A stretch of 56,339 bases of DNA from Eubacteriaceae bacterium (GTDB taxonomy: Bacteria; Bacillota; Clostridia; Lachnospirales; Lachnospiraceae). Position numbers and translations under genes: made by a program. The DNA lies in contig CAJTCR010000033.1 in the NCBI GenBank assembly GCA_910574915.1, positions 1-56,339 of the forward strand, written 5' to 3'. The notes below the pieces were generated by a model. It had not been told where the DNA came from and made no database searches. It saw only the letters and a list, made by a program, of their open reading frames with translations. Each line of letters starts with the position of its first letter. The first letter of the stretch is position 1. Below are positions 1 to 9,755 of the stretch, in pieces.

Positions 1-93
1 ACAGCACAGATATTAAGCGTTGCCCTTACCAATAAAATAATAGCCAAGCTGGGCTATATCTCCATGCTTGACTATTATCTAAAAGTATCGTGA
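1..93 (+). CDS. C-terminus of a probable intron-encoded protein (partial)
   Basis: The first frame is open from base 1 and stops at TGA 91-93, leaving 30 residues ending in LDYYLKVS. The stop lies only about 10 bases before the domain-V-like hairpin. That is where the reverse transcriptase/maturase frame of a group II intron normally ends, inside domain IV. The residues are too few to recognise a family, so the assignment rests on position alone. Confidence 0.4.
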   Translation, partial: TAQILSVALTNKIIAKLGYISMLDYYLKVS

Positions 94-183
94 AAACTAT
101 TGAACCGCTGTATACCGAACGGTACGTACAGTGGTGTGGGAGGTCGGCTACTCAACTAATGGGTAGCCTCCTACCCGATCATC
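1..183 (+). mobile_element. 3' end of a group II intron (domains V and VI)
   Basis: Positions 102-139 can fold as a domain-V-like hairpin: ACCGCTGTA pairs with TACAGTGGT (one G-U) and the inner ACC-GAAC-GGT closes a tetraloop. Directly after it, 138-175 form a domain-VI-like stem (GGAGG with CCTCC, GGCTAC with GGTAGCC) whose loop side has the ACTAAT context expected of the branch adenosine. The sequence ends in CTACCCGAT, as many bacterial group II introns do. The 3' boundary is estimated at about 178-183, just before the convergent TetR gene. The rest of the intron lies outside the window. Confidence 0.7.
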
Positions 184-198
184 CATACCACAAGCTTC

Positions 199-813
199 TC
201 ACAGCGCCAGCAAAAAATTCAGCGACCCCTGCGGATTTTCCGTTCCTTTCTCCAAAAGCGAAATTAAAGCCCGCATCGTTTCTTCAATATTTTCCTGTGA
301 CGAGGGCAGCAGCAGGTTGCCCATTTTTACCGTCAGCACGATCAGCACAATCTCTGCAAGCGCCGCCGGATAGTCAAAGTGGATCTCGCCGATTTCGATT
401 CCCTGTTCAATAATCTGCGTCAGATCCGGCTTTAGCTCTCCGATCAGGTAATGCAGGTATTTCTGGTGCAGGTATGCCTGTTCCTGCGCGCTGACTGCCG
501 ATTGTGTCTTATCCTGGTCGAGATATTCGGACGAGGAGTTGCGGCAAGCCTGCAAAATCATTGCCATACGTGTAAACGGCGGGATATCTGTCCGCTTTGC
601 AAGGTCTTTTGCCGTATTCAGAGGTTTTTTATAGTTGCGCTCGATCAGTGCTTCCAAAACGGCTTCCTTGGAAGAAAAATAATAATAAATGCTTCCTTTG
701 CCGATGCCGGCGGTCTGCGCGATCTCGCTGACCGTAATTGTCTGCATGTTTTTGCTAACCATAAGAGTCTGGAGCGCATCCAGAATCTGGTTATATTTTG
801 TAGTATCTGGCAT
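199..813 (-). CDS. TetR/AcrR family transcriptional regulator
   Basis: A 204-residue regulator. The N-terminal helix-turn-helix covers roughly residues 8-55 (TITVSEIAQTAGIGKGSIYYYF), a classic TetR DNA-binding motif, followed by an all-helical ligand domain. The start chosen (MPDTTKYN, ATG complement at 811-813) has AGGAAGG upstream; a longer frame reaches 903 but lacks a good ribosome site. The gene is divergent from the SCP2/condensation/ACP/ligase operon and a palindromic operator lies between them, so it probably represses that operon and itself, with an acyl or lipid-like effector (inference). The stop sits about 16 bases from the intron 3' end, so the native downstream region may have been replaced. 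Confidence 0.88.
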   Translation of the reverse strand: MPDTTKYNQILDALQTLMVSKNMQTITVSEIAQTAGIGKGSIYYYFSSKEAVLEALIERNYKKPLNTAKDLAKRTDIPPFTRMAMILQACRNSSSEYLDQDKTQSAVSAQEQAYLHQKYLHYLIGELKPDLTQIIEQGIEIGEIHFDYPAALAEIVLIVLTVKMGNLLLPSSQENIEETMRALISLLEKGTENPQGSLNFLLAL

Positions 814-966
814 AGTCTTTCGCCTTCCTGATAAATGATAATTCTGATGCCTGCTTGATTTATGCCGAAAAATAAAAGCGTGCTGCCAGTTATTATAACA
901 CACTGTCCGCTAAAATAGTTCACAGAAATAAATTATTTTTTTGTGATATTTCTCTAAGATTCATGG

Positions 967-1023
967 TTGACCAATGGTCGAAAAAGTGGTATTGTAATAT
1001 TAAATAAGAACCGACCAACAGTC
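967..1023 (+). promoter_or_regulatory. Promoter and TetR-type operator pair for the condensation/ACP operon
   Basis: TTGACC (967-972) and TATTGT (990-995) are separated by 17 bases. A perfect palindrome GACCAATGGTC (969-979) overlaps the -35 box. A related imperfect copy GACCAACAGTC (1013-1023) lies in the presumed leader. Two sites placed to block RNA polymerase suit repression by the divergent TetR protein; the pairing of regulator and site is inferred from position. Confidence 0.6.
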
Positions 1024-1047
1024 GAATGAAAAATGGAGGGTATTGTA

Positions 1048-1380
1048 ATGACATATGCAGATTTTTTTTCAGAAATCAAAGGCAAATTTATGGAGGCGGA
1101 TGTAAGCGGCATCACGGAACATCTTGCATACCAGTTCAATATTGTGGGGGACGCAGAAGGAATCTTTTATGTAGAAGTAAAAGACGGTGCGCTTTATGTG
1201 GAGCCGTATGAGTATTTTGACAGGGATGCTATGTTTACCGGAAAGGCGGAGACATTTATGAAGATCGCATCCGGCAAGTTAGATCCTGTTATGGCAGTTA
1301 CGCTGCAAAAGCTTAAGGTAGAAGGCGATATCGGCAAAGCGCTGCGGTTAAAGGAATTTATCGATAAAAAAGGCAAATAA
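1048..1380 (+). CDS. SCP2 sterol-binding-domain protein
   Basis: A 110-residue single-domain protein starting MTYADFFSEIKGKF. It resembles the SCP2/sterol carrier family: an alpha/beta fold with a hydrophobic tunnel, and a C-terminal half with KIASGKLDPVMAVTLQKLKVEGD, typical of bacterial stand-alone SCP2 proteins. GGAGGG at 1035-1040 supports the ATG at 1048 over an earlier ATG at 1033, which overlaps that ribosome site. First gene of the TetR-controlled operon. In this setting it could carry a lipid or acyl substrate or product for the enzymes that follow (inference). Confidence 0.82.
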   Translation: MTYADFFSEIKGKFMEADVSGITEHLAYQFNIVGDAEGIFYVEVKDGALYVEPYEYFDRDAMFTGKAETFMKIASGKLDPVMAVTLQKLKVEGDIGKALRLKEFIDKKGK

Positions 1381-1418
1381 GGCGGCACAGAAACGCAAAT
1401 TTGCAGAAACGGAGAACT

Positions 1419-2360
1419 ATGAAGAAAATATTAAAGGCAACAGCGCTTGCGGCAGGTGCATTGGCGGCAGTGGAAGCAGGAGCGTCCGCGTATTTATACC
1501 GCAGGACGATGAAGCGCAGCAAGGCGGATGTAGGGCGCACGATCAAGATGTCCGGTACGGACTGGAACCGTCATATGCCGCTGATCCAGGAACGCAAGGA
1601 TCGTATGCTCTCATATGAGCATGAGGATGTTTACCAAAAATCAGGAGACGGATTACGGCTTCATGCCGTTTATTTTCCGCAGGATCAAACAAAGCTGGTC
1701 ATCTGTTTTCACGGATATACCGGACAGGCTATGAGCGATTTTTGCGGCTTATCGGAATATTACCTGTCACGCGGGTACAGTATGCTCCAGGTAGACCAGC
1801 GCGCGCATGGGGAAAGCGAAGGAGAGTATATCGGATTTGGATGCCTAGACCGAATTGACGCCTGCGCCTGGATTGACTGGGTGATCCGCAAATGCGGCGA
1901 GGATGTGCGGGTTATTTTGCACGGTATCTCTATGGGGGCTTCCACGGTATTGATGACAAGCGGTTTAGACTTGCCAAAGCAGGTAAAAGGTATTATTTCG
2001 GACTGTGCGTTTACCTCGCCGAAAAAAGTATTTACGCATGTGCTGCATTCAATGTACCATATGCCGGCGTTTCCGATTATGCAGATCACGGATATGGTGA
2101 ATCAGAAAAAAGCGGGCTACGGGCTGGACGAATGCAATGCCGCCAGAGAGGTGCAAAAGGCAAAGGTGCCGATTTTACTGATCCACGGGGATGCGGATAC
2201 GTTTGTTCCATGCAGCATGTGCGATGAAATCGAGGCAAACTGCGCGTCCGATACGACAAAGCTGATTATCGAAGGAGCGGCTCACGCAGAGAGCTACTAC
2301 AAGGATATGGAAGCGTATGAACAGGCAATGACGGAGTTTTTAGAAGGGGTTATGAAATGA
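1419..2360 (+). CDS. Alpha/beta hydrolase with N-terminal membrane anchor
   Basis: 313 residues. The N-terminus (about residues 4-25) is a hydrophobic, Ala-rich segment that could be an uncleaved anchor or signal sequence. The alpha/beta hydrolase fold shows the HGYTG oxyanion region, the nucleophile elbow HGISMGAS, the acid in HGDADTFVP and the catalytic His in GAAHAES. It belongs to the broad cell-surface hydrolase/serine aminopeptidase S33-type group. GGAG at 1411 supports the start at 1419. Its stop overlaps the next start (ATGA), indicating translational coupling. It may act as a thioesterase or deacylase for the pathway; the substrate is unknown. Confidence 0.82.
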   Translation: MKKILKATALAAGALAAVEAGASAYLYRRTMKRSKADVGRTIKMSGTDWNRHMPLIQERKDRMLSYEHEDVYQKSGDGLRLHAVYFPQDQTKLVICFHGYTGQAMSDFCGLSEYYLSRGYSMLQVDQRAHGESEGEYIGFGCLDRIDACAWIDWVIRKCGEDVRVILHGISMGASTVLMTSGLDLPKQVKGIISDCAFTSPKKVFTHVLHSMYHMPAFPIMQITDMVNQKKAGYGLDECNAAREVQKAKVPILLIHGDADTFVPCSMCDEIEANCASDTTKLIIEGAAHAESYYKDMEAYEQAMTEFLEGVMK

Positions 2361-3760
2361 TGAAAACAAGAAAAGGTTATAAAGTATATCCGCTGACAAA
2401 TGCACAGAAGTTTCATTTTTTTTATCTGAATTTTTCTCCGAAGAAGGAAGTGTTAAATATTGGGACAAGCCTTACGATCCAGGTAGACTTAGACTGGAAT
2501 GTGCTTAGAGACAGCATTTATAAGGCTTATGAACGCAGCGAATGTATGCGCGTGCGTTTTACAAAAGACAAAGACGGTACATGGTACCAGTATGTCGTTG
2601 AAAAAGAAGAGCGTGAGATTGAGTTTGTGGACTTTACCGGAAAGACAATGGAAGAAGCGGAACAGACGATGCGCGCATGGACACGTGTGCCGTTTACAGA
2701 AGAAGATATTCCAATGAACCGGGTAGTAATGATCAAGACGCCGGACGGTTTTTGCGGTGTGTACCTCTTAGCAGACCACCGGCTGATGGACGCACAGTCT
2801 TTGATCTGCTTTTTGCGGGATATTGTAGAGCTGTACTGCAACACGATGTATGACGATGTGCCATATCCAAAGGAAATGGCCTCTTATATCGAACAAATTC
2901 AAAAAGACCTCGCGTATGAACAAGGATGCAAGGCAAAGACACGTGACGAAGAATTTTTCCATAAGCTGATTGAAGAATCAGAGCCGATTTACAACGGCAT
3001 TGACGGCAGCGGAAGGCTGGAGATGGAACGTGAAAAATCCGGCAATCCAAACCTGCGCGCGGCAGTCAACGTTTCGGATTCTGTAGATGCAGATATCGAT
3101 ATTTTCCACTTAGAAGAAGAACCGACAAAGCGGCTGATGGATTTTTGTGAAAAATACCATATTTCTTTAACCTGCCTGCTGCTTATGGGCCTGCGTACCT
3201 ATTTCCAGAAGATGAACGGCAACGACGACGTGTCGATCAACTCTGCAATCGCAAGGCGCGCAACGTTAAAAGAGAAAAAATCCGGCGGCACGAGAATCCA
3301 TTCTTTCCCGTTCCGTACGATTATTTCAAAAGACCGTACGTTTATCGACGCGATCTATGAAATTCGTGACCGTCAGAATGAAATGTTCCGTCATGCCAAC
3401 TTTGACCCGGTTTCTTATTTTGCATACCGCAGCAAGCTGTATCCGACTGCGCCGGGACAGACTTATGAGCCGATGGCATTGACCTACCAGCCGATGACCC
3501 TTCAGGATCAGGGGCTGGAAAAGCTTGGCGGCATTAAATATAAGACAAAATGGTATTCCAACGGGGCAACGACGCAGGCAATGTATCTGACTGTGATGCA
3601 CCGCCCGGACGACAACGGCCTGGACTTTAACTTTGAGCACCAGGTGCGCGCCGTCAGCAGAAAGCAGCTTGAATATCTGTATTATTACCTTTGCAAGATT
3701 ATGTTTAAGGGCATTGAAAATCCAAATCTTTCCGTTGGAGAGATTATCAAGCTGATTTAG
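2357..3760 (+). CDS. Stand-alone condensation-domain (NRPS C-like) acyltransferase
   Basis: 467 residues, about the length of one NRPS condensation domain, with no attached adenylation or carrier domain. The catalytic HHxxxDG motif appears as DHRLMDA at residues 140-146: the second, catalytic His and the Asp are kept, the first His is Asp and the Gly is Ala. Variants of this kind occur in free-standing acyltransferases of the condensation/WES/PapA superfamily. It overlaps the hydrolase stop and is followed by a free carrier protein and an AMP-forming ligase, so it probably joins an ACP-bound acyl group to an amine or alcohol acceptor. Product unknown. Confidence 0.75.
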   Translation: MMKTRKGYKVYPLTNAQKFHFFYLNFSPKKEVLNIGTSLTIQVDLDWNVLRDSIYKAYERSECMRVRFTKDKDGTWYQYVVEKEEREIEFVDFTGKTMEEAEQTMRAWTRVPFTEEDIPMNRVVMIKTPDGFCGVYLLADHRLMDAQSLICFLRDIVELYCNTMYDDVPYPKEMASYIEQIQKDLAYEQGCKAKTRDEEFFHKLIEESEPIYNGIDGSGRLEMEREKSGNPNLRAAVNVSDSVDADIDIFHLEEEPTKRLMDFCEKYHISLTCLLLMGLRTYFQKMNGNDDVSINSAIARRATLKEKKSGGTRIHSFPFRTIISKDRTFIDAIYEIRDRQNEMFRHANFDPVSYFAYRSKLYPTAPGQTYEPMALTYQPMTLQDQGLEKLGGIKYKTKWYSNGATTQAMYLTVMHRPDDNGLDFNFEHQVRAVSRKQLEYLYYYLCKIMFKGIENPNLSVGEIIKLI

Positions 3761-3810
3761 GATCATAGCCATACGTATTTCAGAAAAGCAGGAGAAAAGA
3801 GGAGACGAAT

Positions 3811-4038
3811 ATGTTAGAAAAATTAGCGCAGATGATCAGCAACTATGTGGAAGTAGAACCGTCCGATGTAAAGCCGGAGTCCCGTTTTATGGAAGACCTT
3901 AAGTTTACATCCTTTGATTTTATGAGTATGCTCGGCGAGATCGAGGATGAATTTGATATTGAAATCGACCAGCAGGAAGCGGCAAAAATCCGTACGGTAC
4001 AAGAGGCGGTTGATTACCTGGAAACATTAACGAAGTAG
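3811..4038 (+). CDS. Acyl carrier protein (discrete)
   Basis: 75 residues with the four-helix ACP pattern. The phosphopantetheine serine is probably Ser34 in LKFTSFDFM, where the usual DSL is replaced by TSF. It is followed by the acidic recognition helix (GEIEDEFDIEI). A strong GAGGAGACGAAT ribosome site precedes the ATG. Lying between a condensation-domain gene and an AMP ligase, it is probably a dedicated carrier loaded by the ligase and read by the condensation enzyme, rather than the fatty-acid-synthesis ACP. Confidence 0.88.
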   Translation: MLEKLAQMISNYVEVEPSDVKPESRFMEDLKFTSFDFMSMLGEIEDEFDIEIDQQEAAKIRTVQEAVDYLETLTK

Positions 4039-4063
4039 TCTGCAAAAACAGGAGGACGAAATT

Positions 4064-5572
4064 ATGGTTTGCAATACAATACGAGAGATTATCGTACATG
4101 CCGCGCAGGAATTTGGAGAAGAAGACGCGGTTCGCTATAAAATAAAAAAAGATGAGGTAGAGGCAAAATCCTACCTACAGTTAAAGCAGGACAGCGAAAG
4201 CTTTTCTTGTGTATTAAAGGCACTCGGCGAGCAGGGCAGCCATATCGCTATGACCGGTATGACATCCTATTCCTGGCTTGTGACATATTTTGGCACGGTG
4301 AATTCCGGCAGCGTTGCGGTACCGTTAGACGTCTCTTTGCCGGCGGAGGAAATGTGCGAGCTTGTCGACCGCGCGGACGTTACGGTATTTATCGTAGACG
4401 AAGTGCGAAAAGACGTGCTTGCGATTGCAAAACAGCGCTGTCCGAAATTAAAATATTTGATTTCCATTCAGCAGGAAGAAAGCACCGACCAGATTTTGTC
4501 TTTATCCCAGCTTTTAAAAGAACATGCGGGCAGCTTTGAATATTGGGCAAATCCTGAAGCGCTTTGTACCATTATGTTTACGTCAGGCACTACCGGAAAG
4601 AGCAAAGGCGTTATGCTTACCCAGCGCAATATGGCAGAAAACGCGACCTGCCTGGATATGAAGATTCCGGCAAGGACAGTCGTATTAACCGTGCTGCCGA
4701 TCCATCATGCTTACTGCCTGAGCATGGATATTTTAAAAGGACTATCCCTTGGAAGCGTAATCTGCATCAACGATTCGCTGCTGCGTGTTGCAAAAAATAT
4801 CAAACTGTTCGCCCCGAACATGATCCTGATGGTTCCGCTTATGATCGAAACACTTGCAAAGAAGCTGGAAGAAGCAGCGGCACTGCCGCCTGAGATTGTA
4901 AAAAAAGAAGTGTTTGGCGATCAGCTACATACGATTTGCAGCGGCGGCGCTTACTTAAACCCAGAACTGATTGACTTGTTTGAGCGCTATGGCATTACGA
5001 TTTTGCAGGGCTATGGCATGACGGAGTGCGCACCGGTGATCAGCACCAATTTAAGCTGGGATCTGCGCAAGGACACCGTCGGAAAGCTGATGCCAAACTG
5101 CGAGGCAAAGACCGTAGACAACGAGCTGTGGGTACGCGGCAGCAGCGTTATGCAGGGCTATTACCAGATGCCGAAGGAAACCGAAGAGACGCTTGTGGAC
5201 GGCTGGCTGCGTACGGGCGACCTTGGCTATGTGGATGCCGATAATTATATCCATTTGACCGGGCGTTTAAAAAACCTGATTATTACGAAAAACGGGGAAA
5301 ACGTATCGCCTGAAGAGCTGGAAAATAAAATCGGCGCAGACCGTCTCGTACAGGAAATTCTTGTGCGTGATGCACAGGGCGTGATCGAAGCGGAGATCTT
5401 CCCGGATCTGGAATATGTGCAGAAGAAAGAAATTACAGATGTACGCGCTGCGCTGCAGGCGATTATTGATGCCTATAACCAGACAGCGCCTGCACATAAA
5501 AAGGTATACAGCTTAAAAGTTCGCGATACCGAATTTGACAAGACACCTTCTAAAAAAATTAAAAGATATTAG
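4064..5572 (+). CDS. AMP-forming acyl-CoA/acyl-ACP ligase
   Basis: 502 residues of the ANL adenylating superfamily. Visible motifs: P-loop-like TSGTTGKSKG (173-182), GYGMTE (316-321), the hinge RTGD (383-386), RLKNLIITKNGENVSPEELE (401-420), and a C-terminal lysine in KTPSKKIKRY for the adenylation half-reaction. It would activate a carboxylic acid as acyl-AMP and pass it to a thiol, here probably the ACP immediately upstream (26-base gap, AGGAGG site). Sequence alone does not show whether the substrate is a fatty acid, an aromatic acid or an amino acid. Last gene of the operon. Confidence 0.88.
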   Translation: MVCNTIREIIVHAAQEFGEEDAVRYKIKKDEVEAKSYLQLKQDSESFSCVLKALGEQGSHIAMTGMTSYSWLVTYFGTVNSGSVAVPLDVSLPAEEMCELVDRADVTVFIVDEVRKDVLAIAKQRCPKLKYLISIQQEESTDQILSLSQLLKEHAGSFEYWANPEALCTIMFTSGTTGKSKGVMLTQRNMAENATCLDMKIPARTVVLTVLPIHHAYCLSMDILKGLSLGSVICINDSLLRVAKNIKLFAPNMILMVPLMIETLAKKLEEAAALPPEIVKKEVFGDQLHTICSGGAYLNPELIDLFERYGITILQGYGMTECAPVISTNLSWDLRKDTVGKLMPNCEAKTVDNELWVRGSSVMQGYYQMPKETEETLVDGWLRTGDLGYVDADNYIHLTGRLKNLIITKNGENVSPEELENKIGADRLVQEILVRDAQGVIEAEIFPDLEYVQKKEITDVRAALQAIIDAYNQTAPAHKKVYSLKVRDTEFDKTPSKKIKRY

Positions 5573-5587
5573 AATAACATGCTTTCT

Positions 5588-5638
5588 ATAAAAAGCCATG
5601 CGCTTCCTGTGCAGACAGGATGCAGCGCGGCTTTTTTA
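5588..5638 (+). terminator. Rho-independent terminator of the condensation/ACP operon
   Basis: An interrupted stem pairs AAAAGCC, GCGC and TCCTGT with ACAGGA, GCGC and GGCTTTT around a GCAG loop and ends in a T run. It lies 16 bases after the ligase stop. Confidence 0.85.
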
Positions 5639-5799
5639 GCTCAAATTATTATACGGGCGTATATGTTAGGAAGCTTTTTACGCTGTGACCCGTTTATTTT
5701 TATTTGAAAAATCATTCCTGCCATCTGCATTCCCTGCTTTGCGTGATATTTGCGCTAAATTCAGGTTACATAGATCTTTCCAAAAACTCTGAAAATTTA

Positions 5800-5827
5800 T
5801 TGACATTCCAGGCGAATGTGCTAGAAT
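5800..5827 (+). promoter_or_regulatory. Promoter of ilvN-ilvC
   Basis: TTGACA (5800-5805) and TAGAAT (5822-5827) are 16 bases apart, about 45 bases before the ilvN start. No T-box or leader-peptide attenuator was seen in the 160 bases upstream. Confidence 0.65.
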
Positions 5828-5872
5828 AAGACTTGTGTGAATAGATCGATCAGAAAGAGGATGGTTTCCACA

Positions 5873-7412
<1,540 letters not shown>

Positions 7413-7429
7413 TGAATCATTAACAAAGT

Positions 7430-7544
7430 GACTTTACCAGACAGATTTGGATATTTCAGGAATGTAAATGCAAAATGGAGATCTATTTCAGCAGATTTTG
7501 TTTTACATATGGATGAAGTATGGATCTTCTGGTAAAGTTTTTTT
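7430..7544 (+). terminator. Structured terminator after ilvC with a long loop
   Basis: ACTTTACCAGA (7431-7441) pairs perfectly with TCTGGTAAAGT (7528-7538), followed by T7. The 86-base loop contains further complementarity (TGTAAA and CAAAAT with ATTTTG and TTTACA). This is a terminator-like 3' structure, but much larger than the other terminators in the window. Confidence 0.6.
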
Positions 7545-7657
7545 GTGCACACTGGAAAATTTTTCAAATTTCATGTACATTTCATATTGGAATACTATAA
7601 TATAAAAAATACACCGATGGAAAAAGGCAAAAATTGTCAATTTATTTGCAAATTCTC

Positions 7658-7728
7658 TTGCAAATCCCTGGCAATATGGTAGTATAGAATTATATTTATT
7701 CTGTTGCGCGAAATTTGAGGGGGGGGGG
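7658..7728 (+). promoter_or_regulatory. Possible promoter with a G10 homopolymer, upstream of the chemoreceptor
   Basis: TTGCAA (7658-7663) with TAGTAT (7680-7685, 16-base spacing) is a plausible but weak promoter. An uninterrupted run of ten G (7719-7728) lies about 35 bases after the -10, in the presumed leader. The remaining gap up to 7889 shows only AT-rich sequence and the ribosome site GGGGAATA before the start codon. Confidence 0.4.
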
Positions 7729-7889
7729 TATAGCTATTGTCATAATTTTTAGAATAATTGGCTCACATTACAGATTATAGTGGCAAAAGAACCAGTATGT
7801 TCTTTAAGGAATGTATTTATAAAAATAGCTTCCTTTTCCAGAAAGGTATGCGGGATACTTTTAAAAAATTTGCGAATAGGGGAATATGA

Positions 7890-9593
7890 ATGATGTTAAA
7901 AAATGATAAGATCGAAAAAAGGCTCGTGCGGGCTTTTTTTAATGTGACGTCTATTACCGCACTTGCTGCAGTCGTTGCACTGATAGCTGTGATGTTTATA
8001 TCCGGGCGATATTCTTATACATTACATAATTTTGGATTTGCGCAGGGGGATATCGGCAAGGCGATGTTTGAATTTGCAGACTTAAGGTCTTCGCTGCGGG
8101 CAGCGATTGGCTATGATGACCAGGCAGCGATTGACGCTGTCGTAAGCCAGCATGGGGAAAAGAAAGAGGCATTTGAAAAAAGCTTTGCAACGGTTAAAGA
8201 TACCATTGTTTCCACAGACGGAAAAAAGACGTATGACGCGATTACCGCGGAGCTTGAAAACTACTGGGCGTTAGACAAGCAGATTATGGATCTTGGGGCA
8301 ACTACAGACAGGGAGCGGTGCAGGCAGGCACAGGAGCTGGCATTAAACGAACTTGCCGATGTATACAACAGTATTTACGAAAAGCTGGACAGCCTTTTGA
8401 TCGTTAAGGTAACCGAAGGCAACCGGATTGCAAGACGGCTTTCTGCGATGAAATGGGCGCTTGCCGCAATGATACTTGCAGCGATCGCATTTGCTTTTTC
8501 GGGATCTATGAAGATCGGCAGAACGATTGCAAAAAGCATTGCGGTGCCTCTGAAAATGCTTGGAGACCGGCTGGAGACGTTTGCAGCAGGAGATATGACG
8601 ACCGAATTTCCAGAGATTGCAACCGGAGATGAAGTCGAAGACATGGGCAGGCATGTCATTGAGACATCGGATAAGCTGACAGCGATTATTTTTGACATGG
8701 AAGAAGTACTGGGCAAGATGGCAGGCGGCGATTATACGGTAAGATCCAAGTTTCCTGAAAAATATACCGGGGATCTTGAAAAGATGTATTTATCCATGAG
8801 GGGCCTGCGTGACCAGATGACGGAAACGTTAAGCTCGATCGGTGAAACCTCCAACCAGGTAAATTCCGGGTCAAATGACCTGGCGCTTGCATCCCAGAGC
8901 CTTGCAGAAGGCGCTACAGACCAGGCAGGCGCCGTACAGCAGCTACATGCGACAATCAGCGATATTACAGATACTATGCAAAAAAGCGCACAAAATGCAG
9001 ACGAAGCATACACACAGGCACAGCATTATGCAGATAAAGCGGACAACAGCCGTGAAGAGATGAATACGTTAATGGGCGCAATGGAACGCATCAATGACGC
9101 TTCCACAAGAATTGGAGACATTATTTCCGAAATCGAGTCCATTGCGTCACAGACAAACCTGCTGTCGCTAAATGCCTCGATCGAGGCTGCACGTGCCGGC
9201 GAATCCGGGCGCGGGTTTGCGGTCGTTGCCGCACAGATCCGTGAGCTTGCCGACCAGAGTGCAAATGCCGCGGTCGATACAAGGAAGCTGATCGAAGGCT
9301 CTTTGTTTGAGGTGGAACAGGGCAACCAGGCAGCGGAACGTGCATCTGGCGCGATCCAGGATGTCGTCGACGGCATAAAACAGATTGCAGATTTTTCCAA
9401 AAATCTCAAGATTATGGTAGAAGACCAGGCTGAGGCAATGCGCCAGGCTGAAATCGGCGTCAATAAAATCTCAGAAGTCGTACAGAGCAACGCCGCGACT
9501 GCTGAGGAGGCTGCGGCTACAAGTGAGGAGCTGTCTTCACAGTCGCTTGTATTAGACGATTTAATCGGACATTTTATATTAAAGACAACGTAA
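7890..9593 (+). CDS. Methyl-accepting chemotaxis protein
   Basis: 567 residues. TM1 is near residues 18-38, then an extracytoplasmic four-helix-bundle-like sensor (about 40-185), TM2 (about 188-208) and a HAMP region (SIAVPLKMLGDRLETFAAGDMTTEF). The cytoplasmic coiled-coil signalling domain carries the conserved hairpin tip SQTNLLSLNASIEAARAGE near 420-440. It would sense an external ligand and control CheA. Start ATGATG at 7890. The next gene encodes a sugar-binding lipoprotein, so indirect sensing through that protein is possible. Confidence 0.93.
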   Translation: MMLKNDKIEKRLVRAFFNVTSITALAAVVALIAVMFISGRYSYTLHNFGFAQGDIGKAMFEFADLRSSLRAAIGYDDQAAIDAVVSQHGEKKEAFEKSFATVKDTIVSTDGKKTYDAITAELENYWALDKQIMDLGATTDRERCRQAQELALNELADVYNSIYEKLDSLLIVKVTEGNRIARRLSAMKWALAAMILAAIAFAFSGSMKIGRTIAKSIAVPLKMLGDRLETFAAGDMTTEFPEIATGDEVEDMGRHVIETSDKLTAIIFDMEEVLGKMAGGDYTVRSKFPEKYTGDLEKMYLSMRGLRDQMTETLSSIGETSNQVNSGSNDLALASQSLAEGATDQAGAVQQLHATISDITDTMQKSAQNADEAYTQAQHYADKADNSREEMNTLMGAMERINDASTRIGDIISEIESIASQTNLLSLNASIEAARAGESGRGFAVVAAQIRELADQSANAAVDTRKLIEGSLFEVEQGNQAAERASGAIQDVVDGIKQIADFSKNLKIMVEDQAEAMRQAEIGVNKISEVVQSNAATAEEAAATSEELSSQSLVLDDLIGHFILKTT

Positions 9594-9608
9594 CAGAAGT
9601 AAATGGGA

Positions 9609-9648
9609 TCCCCTTTGCCTGTTTGATGCAGGCGGAGGGGGTTTTCGT
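9609..9648 (+). terminator. Terminator after the chemoreceptor gene
   Basis: ATCCCCTTTGCCTG pairs with CAGGCGGAGGGGGT around TTTGAT and ends in TTTT, 15 bases after the stop. Confidence 0.8.
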
Positions 9649-9657
9649 ATAAAAAAG

Positions 9658-9686
9658 TTGACAAAGTAATTAGAAACGAATAAAAT
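9658..9686 (+). promoter_or_regulatory. Promoter of the sugar-binding lipoprotein gene
   Basis: TTGACA (9658-9663) and TAAAAT (9681-9686) with 17-base spacing, 70 bases before the start codon. The binding protein is thus probably transcribed separately from the chemoreceptor. Confidence 0.65.
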
Positions 9687-9755
9687 TAGAACAATACCAG
9701 ACCTTTGACAGCGGTTTTGTATCGCTACACGTAATGAAAGGATAAGGGTGATTGT

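Noticed and set aside
199..903. Longer 234-residue form of the first TetR protein
   Set aside because: The extra 30 residues are unlike TetR proteins, overlap the promoter region and lack a ribosome site; the start at 813 has AGGAAGG.
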